The position numbers and the translations under genes were made by a program. Positions 58,204 to 64,000 of a stretch of 64,000 bases of DNA are shown in pieces. Numbering within the stretch: position 1 is the stretch's first letter; each line of letters begins with the position of its first letter. Origin of the DNA: Allium sativum (lineage: Eukaryota > Streptophyta > Magnoliopsida > Asparagales > Amaryllidaceae); NCBI GenBank assembly GCA_030737875.1, contig CM060910.1, forward strand, positions 618,835,303 through 618,899,302. Direction: 5' to 3'. The notes under the pieces are model-generated. The model was not told the origin of the DNA. It worked only from the letters and a program-made list of their open reading frames with translations, and did no database searches.

Positions 58204-58848
58204 ACATATAAATACAACACTTCAAGTATAAAAAAACCCTAATTTAAGGCAATCGGTATACCCAAATCACATAGAGACTTTGAATGTAGACCAAAATAAG
58301 TTAGAGATGAAATCACCTAAATAAAACCAAAATGACGAAGCACTAACTACCTACAATTGTCCTAAATGATCAAAATCAGAGGTGTAAAGTTTGTAGCAAT
58401 TGGAGGTTTATAGTTTGTAACCGGAGGTAGAGTTGCCATTGGAGGTGTTTGTGGATGGATTTCATGGAGAGAGAAGAGTACAGAACAGAGAGTACGGAAG
58501 AAATTTGTTTTAGGGGAAGTATTTTGTGAATAGGGAAAACATCGCGCCAAATTTTCACTAAACTGAAGCGGGGATCATTGGAGCCGTTGGATTAATCAAC
58601 ATCTACGGTTATTTATTTGTTTAAACTGATAACGCGGATCGTTGACCTGCCTTCTTTTTATGTAAAGCTACGCTTTGAACTGGTTTTTCATGTCACAACA
58701 CAAGAATTCCAACCACAACAATACATTCACGTCTAATGCAACAACATATGAATATTGTTGTAGAAGATCAAAGAAATTATAGCTTTCACCCCACTTTTCA
58801 TGCAACGCACACAAATTAGTGTCGAATATGCCAACTTTTGTAGTAGTG
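58204..58848. repeat. Right subterminal region of the CACTA element
   Basis: Non-coding. It contains TCTAATGCAACAACAT (58733-58748) and TTGTTGTAG motifs like those of the left end, and finishes in the terminal inverted repeat (58819-58848). Confidence 0.6.
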
Positions 58849-59090
58849 CTCACGGGTGGAAAGGAAGAATCCACAGGGCCAAGTACTGACAAGCCCGCCA
58901 AAAAAGACCAAAACAAGAGGGAGAAAAGTGACGTAGCATGCCCTACAAAAACATAGCCAACAGCCAGCAAAAAATTGACCACAAACCTAAGGAATCACTA
59001 TCCAAAATTAAATTAAATGCAAGTGAACGAAGTAAAACCCATGACCAACGGGATAGACCAGCGACAACAATAACCAAGGCCAGAAAAGGG

Positions 59091-59279
59091 AGTCCGAGTT
59101 TGTTCACACTTTATCCATAAGTGTGAACATAACTCTCGGATCCCATTGGTTGAAATCAGGGTGTCCCTCTGATTTTCCCTGATTTCCACAAGAAAATCAG
59201 AGGGACCCCCTGATTTCCACCAATGGGCTTTGAGAGTTATGTTGACACTTATGAATAAAGTGTGAACAAACTCCTACTG
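59091..59279. mobile_element. Foldback MITE with 10-bp target duplication
   Basis: A 189-bp near-perfect hairpin. Arms of about 85 bp (GAGTTTGTTCACACTTTAT ... CTCTGATTTTC and its complement) surround a loop of about 14 bp. CAGAAAAGGG occurs on both sides (59081-59090 and 59280-59289), a 10-bp duplication that fits Mutator-like MITEs. Confidence 0.88.
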
Positions 59280-59867
59280 CAGAAAAGGGGTATCAAGTCC
59301 CCATCCCATCGAAGGTAAATAAATAATAAATCCATAAAAATAGCGAGAGCTAAAGAAAAACCAAATATCAACAAATGCCACAAAGATATCGCAAAGGTAC
59401 CAAGGTTACCAAACATCCTCGAACCCAAAAAGAGGGAAAAAACATAGCAAAGAACCAAAACTGGTGAATCCCAACAAGTCAAGAAATGAGGCAGTAACAA
59501 CTAAAACAGAAATGAAATTAAAATACCATACCATTACAACAATCACATGTAACCCATCTCCAGGAAAAAACAAAGAGTAACCCAAAATAACACAACAACC
59601 CGATGAAAAATCGATTGCCTCGCTAAGAACTGACTGCATTCGATAGTCTAAACCACTACGAATAGATAACAGGGACGCCCACAAAGAGGCAACCCAATAA
59701 TCGAAACCACAATCCCACCCGCCACAACCAAACATGTCTTGCCATCAGTGAAGAGTCACAATTAGCTGACTCCATAACCGAAACCCTAGAATAAACCTCA
59801 CCATAAACCACTTCTAACGAGTCAAGGGATGCCTCACCATACTCAGAAGGAGCAGGTTGCACTCTTA

Positions 59868-60302
59868 GAGCACAACCAATAATGGCTTGTTTAGTTACTA
59901 AACAAGCCACGGAGCAACCAGGTATGGCTTGTTTACTTCCCCGTGGCTAGTTTGGAACCAGTTCGTGTCTGGTTGAGTGAACAGAGGTTGGAGGTTATAA
60001 CGGCGAAGTCTTTGCCGTTTTAATTTATAACAGCAAAGTCTTTGCCGTTATAAATTTATAACGGCAAAGACTTTGCCGTTATTAACTTTTAATAATAAAA
60101 AAGCATGCAAACGCTGTTTGCTGCGGTGAAAAGGGGTAATATTGGATGGAAGGGGTGTTTGCAGTTTTGTACTGTTTGTATTATATAATATATTTTTAAA
60201 GTGGTTTGTGGCTGGTTGTGGCTAGTTTTGTATTGCTGGTTGTGTTGTGGCTTGTTTGGATGAAAGAAAAGAAGTGAACAGAACGGATTATTGGTTATGG
60301 TC
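59868..60302. mobile_element. Tourist-like MITE (PIF/Harbinger)
   Basis: A 435-bp element flanked by TTA (59865-59867 and 60303-60305). Terminal inverted repeats: GAGCACAACCAATAATGG on the left, and GACCATAACCAATAATCC on the complementary right. The interior has three tandem near-palindromes (59998-60085). No transposase. TSD and termini fit the PIF/Harbinger superfamily. Confidence 0.88.
59998..60085. repeat. Three tandem 21-bp palindromes inside the MITE
   Basis: Units of about 30 bp, each centred on AACGGCAAAGTCTTTGCCGTT (one with CG..AAG, one with CAG instead of CGG). Each unit is self-complementary and can also pair with its neighbours. Confidence 0.9.
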
Positions 60303-61250
60303 TTATATTAGCTAACTACACTCACCAGTGAATACTTTTTGCTTTTCCGATAGCTTTCTTGACCCCTTAGCCACACTCTACCATGGTCAGAAGAAGGACA
60401 AAGAGTAGCAATACCCACATAGTTAGTGGTGTTCTTCCCCAACCATTCCTCGACATGTGCAATGGCTCAAAGGGATTGACAGTTGCTAGGGGAGGAAATG
60501 CATTGGTATGTGCAACACTACCTAAAATCGAACAACATTTTCTAGCTTTAAACAAAGGATCTACTAGAGAAGGGAATTTACCTGATGATTGAAATAAAGG
60601 CCGAGTCCTTCCACCAAAGTAAACTGATGAATTCGGCTTCAAAAGTCTACACAGCGAAGGCCACCAAGCAACATCAGGAAGATAACTGTAAATAGCTTGC
60701 AGAAGGAAGCAGATAGTAGGAGAAGACTGATCTAGGGGAGCCTCACTACACTGAAGGCCAACCAAGAACGAGGAGATCGAACCATTATTTAAGGCAACAC
60801 TTTTCTGAAAAAAAATGTTTTCTATGCAGAACGGATTAACAACACCAAAGGAGATGAAATCGCAAGAAGACTCGAGTATAAAAGTGCTATCGACAAGGAT
60901 AAAAAATGCCTAAGAAAACATCGAAAATCAGCATCCAACAATACCTAAAAAACCACTGTACTTGGCCCGAGAGCGGAAATAGTGACGATATTAATCCCTA
61001 AAAAAAACCACCACCTCACAAATTAGAGCAAGATCTGGGCAGCGACCACAAAAATGTGCAAAGAAGAAAAATCCTAAAACAGATGGTCATGCAACCATAT
61101 GTGGAGAGGCGGAAGACAAACGAAGGCCAATCAGAATGAGTAGAAGATAACAAAAAGATCTCACAAGAGACAATCGACCAAGGAGGAGGAGGAAAGCAGG
61201 GAAAAATATAACAAAGAGGATAGAGAAATCACTATAGAGAAGGTGAACAG

Positions 61251-61800
61251 AACGAAATTTTTATCTTTTTTTACAGTTGAGAGTATTATAATCAGAAAAT
61301 TTCTTGGTACCTATTTATGATCTTTGTAAAAAAACATCCTAATACACCACTGGATTGTGCTACAATGCCCAGAAACAAGTGTGCGGGAAAGTACGGAACT
61401 CCCACAATTTAGGGAAAGACAAGCGATTCAGGGGGAAACTGGTACAGAAATCGTCTGATCTTATTTTCGCACTTTCTGACAAAAAAGCTTCGGGCTTTTA
61501 GCATTAGCGTACACCATTTGTTTAAATAATAGAAGATTAAGATTAAGTATTAAAGTAAAAATATGGTTTTTACATGCACAACACCAACTATCATGGTAAA
61601 ATTTGCTGAACTCTTCTATAGTTTCGATTAGGAGAGCGAAAGATCTGCTTATATAATATTTATAAATTTAGTAACAATACTGGATCCAAATATTTCCTTT
61701 TTTATGAGTTTGTGGATATACAAGAGCGATTTCAAACTAAAAGGCCTTTAAGATTAGAAAAAGTATTTCTTTAAATCACTTTTATTTGCATGATTACAGT
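61251..61800. other. Intergenic sequence
   Basis: AT-rich DNA with no supported feature. The last eight bases (ATTACAGT) are the left duplication of the following element. Confidence 0.5.
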
Positions 61801-62344
61801 CAATGTTTTCATAACTCGACCGTGAGTCAATCCGTGAGGACTCAGCATCCAAGGTTTTGAAGGTTTGACTGGTCGAATTATCAAGAACCGCACATGCTTG
61901 TTAATAGTGAAAATATGAATAATCAAGTTTTATGTATACTCAAACAAATGAATAATTAAGTTTGAAAGTTATCTATTTATTCACTAACATTAATAGATTA
62001 CATGATATAATTAAATAGCAATGGCACAAACAAACAAACATGTTTTTTAGATGAAATGGTAAAGTTTACGGTTTAGATGTTGGAACAGTTATGATTTTTT
62101 AAAATATTTTAGTTGTTACTTTCAAAACAATACAAAAGATGAAATAATCATAGAGAATTACATAATAAGAATTAGGGAAAAAACCATGCTTTAACCCTGT
62201 AAAATTGAAGGTTGGACCGCTGGTTTTAAGGTACGACTAGGGTTCATACATGAATGAGGTCTGACTAAGTTCCGCGACGTGATGGTCGAAGGTTCAGTGT
62301 TATTCGAGGTCGGACCGCGGTAATGTCGGGTTCTGAAAACATTG
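61801..62344. mobile_element. hAT-type MITE
   Basis: A 544-bp non-coding element. The left end is CAATGTTTTCATAACTCGAC; the complementary right end is CAATGTTTTCAGAACCCGAC. The flanks ATTACAGT (61793-61800) and ATTACAAT (62345-62352) form an 8-bp duplication with one mismatch, as expected for hAT elements. Confidence 0.85.
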
Positions 62345-63228
62345 ATTACAATGATCAATGCCTATGTATTTATATAGAATAATAACTTGGAGGCAAAGAA
62401 ATCTAGATATTAGGAAATGTCTCCTTCAAAGATAGATTTGAATTTCACTTATTATAACTCTTTCATATGATATGTTGTAATAAATATTTTTAGCAATCCA
62501 GGAAATAAAGGCTAACATAAATCAGTTGATGCTATGAAATTGAGCTTGAAGTGGCCACTCTTATATTTCAAGAACGAATAGTTGGGGCACTAATGCAAGA
62601 ATGAGAGAGAGGAAGAGAAGTGCATCCGAAGAGCTATATGTTGAATGTTGGGCTGACTCAGGGGCTAGGCCAAGAAGGGAAACCCCCAGACTGAAGCAAC
62701 AACCAGTGGCAGGTGGTCAATGATGAAGAGTATATTTATATAAATAAAATTTAATGGTAGAACTTTAACAATTTAGTGATGATTGGGATCAATGACGGAC
62801 ACAGTACAGGCCGAGTGGGATCTGCTGCCCTCACTGACTTTTTGTCTAGTTATATTTAATACTGTGTTAAAAAAACAATATGTTGCAGTTTTTTCATGTA
62901 TATTTGAAAAGTTAATGGAGAAAAAACCGAGGAGAGAAGAAAAAGGAAGTTGAAACGAGAAGAATGTACGGGGATGTGTCTTTACGATGCATCATACTGC
63001 AACAGTGAGTCTTATTTCTTGGTAGTTGTACTATAAATTCATGATATATAATATATCTAATTACTTAATTTTGTTTTCCAAAGCATCAATAGTGTACTTA
63101 AGCATCGATAGTGTACTTTTAAGTGCCATAATCATTTGACTTTTAATGCTTCAGGTTTAACTTTAATTTATGCGCCATGATAATTAAGTTCATAATAATT
63201 AGTTTATATAATAATAGGGAAAGTCTAT

Positions 63229-63369
63229 TTAGAGACAAAATTTAAACACAAATGGTGACACAATTGATTTGCACTATTGGATCACCCACGAATTGCACCT
63301 CTCCATGTAAAAACAAAAAGATCCGATGGTTGAGGCCTTGTGTCTCTCTTTTTGTGTCCATATAGCCGT
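63229..63369. mobile_element. MITE-like copy, family A, copy 2
   Basis: About 141 bp. The ends AAGTCTATTTAGAGACAAAA and the complement of TTTTTGTGTCCATATAGCC are imperfect inverted repeats. The internal order (CAAATGGTGACACAA, then GATCCGATGGTTGAG, then TTGTGTCTC) matches the copy at 3143-3275. Confidence 0.55.
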
Positions 63370-63486
63370 CCACATAATAATATGTTTATAACAGATTGTA
63401 GATTATAATGCTAATATTGGATAACTTCTGTATTTGTTGAAAAAAGAAATGACCTGACAAAAAAATCGGAACTTAAATGGAACTTT

Positions 63487-63526
63487 CGAAATTTGCGAAA
63501 CGGACCCGAAATTTGCGAAACGGACC
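63487..63526. repeat. 20-bp tandem duplication
   Basis: CGAAATTTGCGAAACGGACC occurs twice in perfect tandem, followed by a partial third copy. Confidence 0.95.
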
Positions 63527-64000
63527 CGAAATTTTCAAAATTAATAATGAGCGGAACTGAAAAGAAATTCGGAATTTTAAATGTTGGTTTGTATCTTACC
63601 TTTTATAATGAAAATACTAAACTATTAAAACCTTATTAATTTTCAGATTGCATGATCAGACGATAAATGCTTATTTGATTCAATTTAAAATACTCAAATA
63701 TTAACTTTTTTTAGTGTATGAAACCTACAAAGATTTTTTTCTTTTCAAAAAAAAAAAAAAAAACAAAGAAAAAAAAACAAGTTGTTATTTTTCTATGAAT
63801 ATGTAGGATAGTAATAGACATATATACTTTACATGAAAATGAGATATCCATACTGCACGTGCACTTGAATTTGTTTACATTATATCTATGCAATTAAAGC
63901 CCCGCTAAAGCCCAGCAAAATCCCCGCTATAGCCCATCGAGCTCTTCAACCGCTACGCAATTACAGTTTAGCGCTGATGAACAGTAGATCCGCTTATAGC

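Larger units (their letters stand above)
35443..58848 (-). mobile_element. CACTA/EnSpm DNA transposon, 23.4 kb with nested insertion
   Basis: The right end, read inward on the - strand, is CACTACTACAAAAGTTGGCA followed by TATTCGACAC. The left end is CTCTACTACTAAAAAAGTGG followed by TCATATTCGACAC, so the terminal inverted repeats match over about 30 bp with a few changes. The left terminus has lost the canonical CACTA (CTCTA). The 3-bp flanks are CGC and CTC, a duplication with one mismatch. Subterminal copies of TAATGCAACA occur at both ends (about 35630-35990 and 58730-58745). Inside are a TNP2/TNPD-type gene and a TNPA-like gene, both on the - strand and decayed. Without the 12-kb gypsy insertion the element would be about 11.4 kb. 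Confidence 0.85.
58849..61250 (-). pseudogene. LINE-side remnant, piece 3 (probable 5' part)
   Basis: The CACTA element separates this from LINE piece 2, so it should be the upstream continuation of the same - strand LINE, where the first open frame and leader are expected. Frames such as 60367-60765 (CSEAPLDQSSPTICFLLQA, PLHMSRNGWGRTPLTMWV) and about 59656-59860 (SEYGEASLDSLEVVYGEVYS) look like decayed coding sequence. I do not see a DUF4283 or zinc-knuckle motif. Two MITEs interrupt it. The upper limit near 61250 is only a change in sequence character. Assignment rests on position. Confidence 0.45.
62345..64000. other. Intergenic sequence to the window end
   Basis: No supported gene. It includes a MITE-like copy at 63229-63369, a short tandem repeat at 63487-63526 and an A-rich run at 63747-63780. 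The final 100 bases are less AT-rich (AAGCCCCGCTAAAGCCC) and may enter another repeat that continues outside the window. Confidence 0.5.

Noticed and set aside
58668..58982. 104-codon - strand frame
   Set aside because: It crosses the CACTA right terminus at 58848 and so joins two unrelated sequences by chance.

Overview
This window is plant nuclear DNA, most likely from a eudicot with a repeat-rich genome. The sequence is strongly AT-rich. It carries one spliced plant cell-wall gene and one plant plastid-family gene, and most of the rest is retrotransposons, a CACTA DNA transposon and MITEs, many of which still show target-site duplications. Only two host genes can be supported. One is the 3' part of a DUF760 (UV-B-induced protein-like) gene on the + strand, ending at 9166. 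The other is a complete four-exon xyloglucan endotransglucosylase/hydrolase (XTH, group IIIB-like) gene on the - strand, 11222-13113.

Layout. 1-4206 is intergenic, with a dinucleotide microsatellite and one MITE-like copy. 4207-7675 is a Copia deletion derivative with intact LTRs and the target duplication TATTC. 7676-9166 holds the DUF760 gene. 9623-10310 holds two opposed members of one MITE family. 11222-13282 is the XTH gene with a (TA)42 tract just upstream. 13283-17455 is intergenic sequence and LTR-type remnants, including a cluster of palindromes near 16.5 kb.

From about 17.4 to 61.2 kb the window is one nested transposon complex. The outer layer appears to be a decayed L1-type LINE on the - strand, in three pieces: about 17456-20350, 34691-35442 and 58849 to about 61250. 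The first gap is a 14,340-bp LTR element (20351-34690). Its two LTRs are 6.86 and 7.04 kb, but its internal region is only 447 bp and codes for nothing. The second gap is a 23.4-kb CACTA/EnSpm element (35443-58848) with a decayed TNP2-type transposase and a TNPA-like gene. An intron of the TNPA-like gene was invaded by a 12-kb Athila-type Ty3/gypsy element (38171-50131). Two MITEs lie in the last LINE-side piece and a hAT-type MITE lies beyond it.

The best candidate for something undescribed is the giant-LTR, minimal-interior element. A tRNA-Met primer site, a polypurine tract, TGTAAC/GTTACA ends and a near-perfect 5-bp target duplication define it as an LTR retrotransposon. Each LTR contains about 2.1-2.3 kb of tandem repeats whose units can fold into AT-rich hairpins. 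No functional pathway links the two host genes. The rest of the window is a record of successive insertions.
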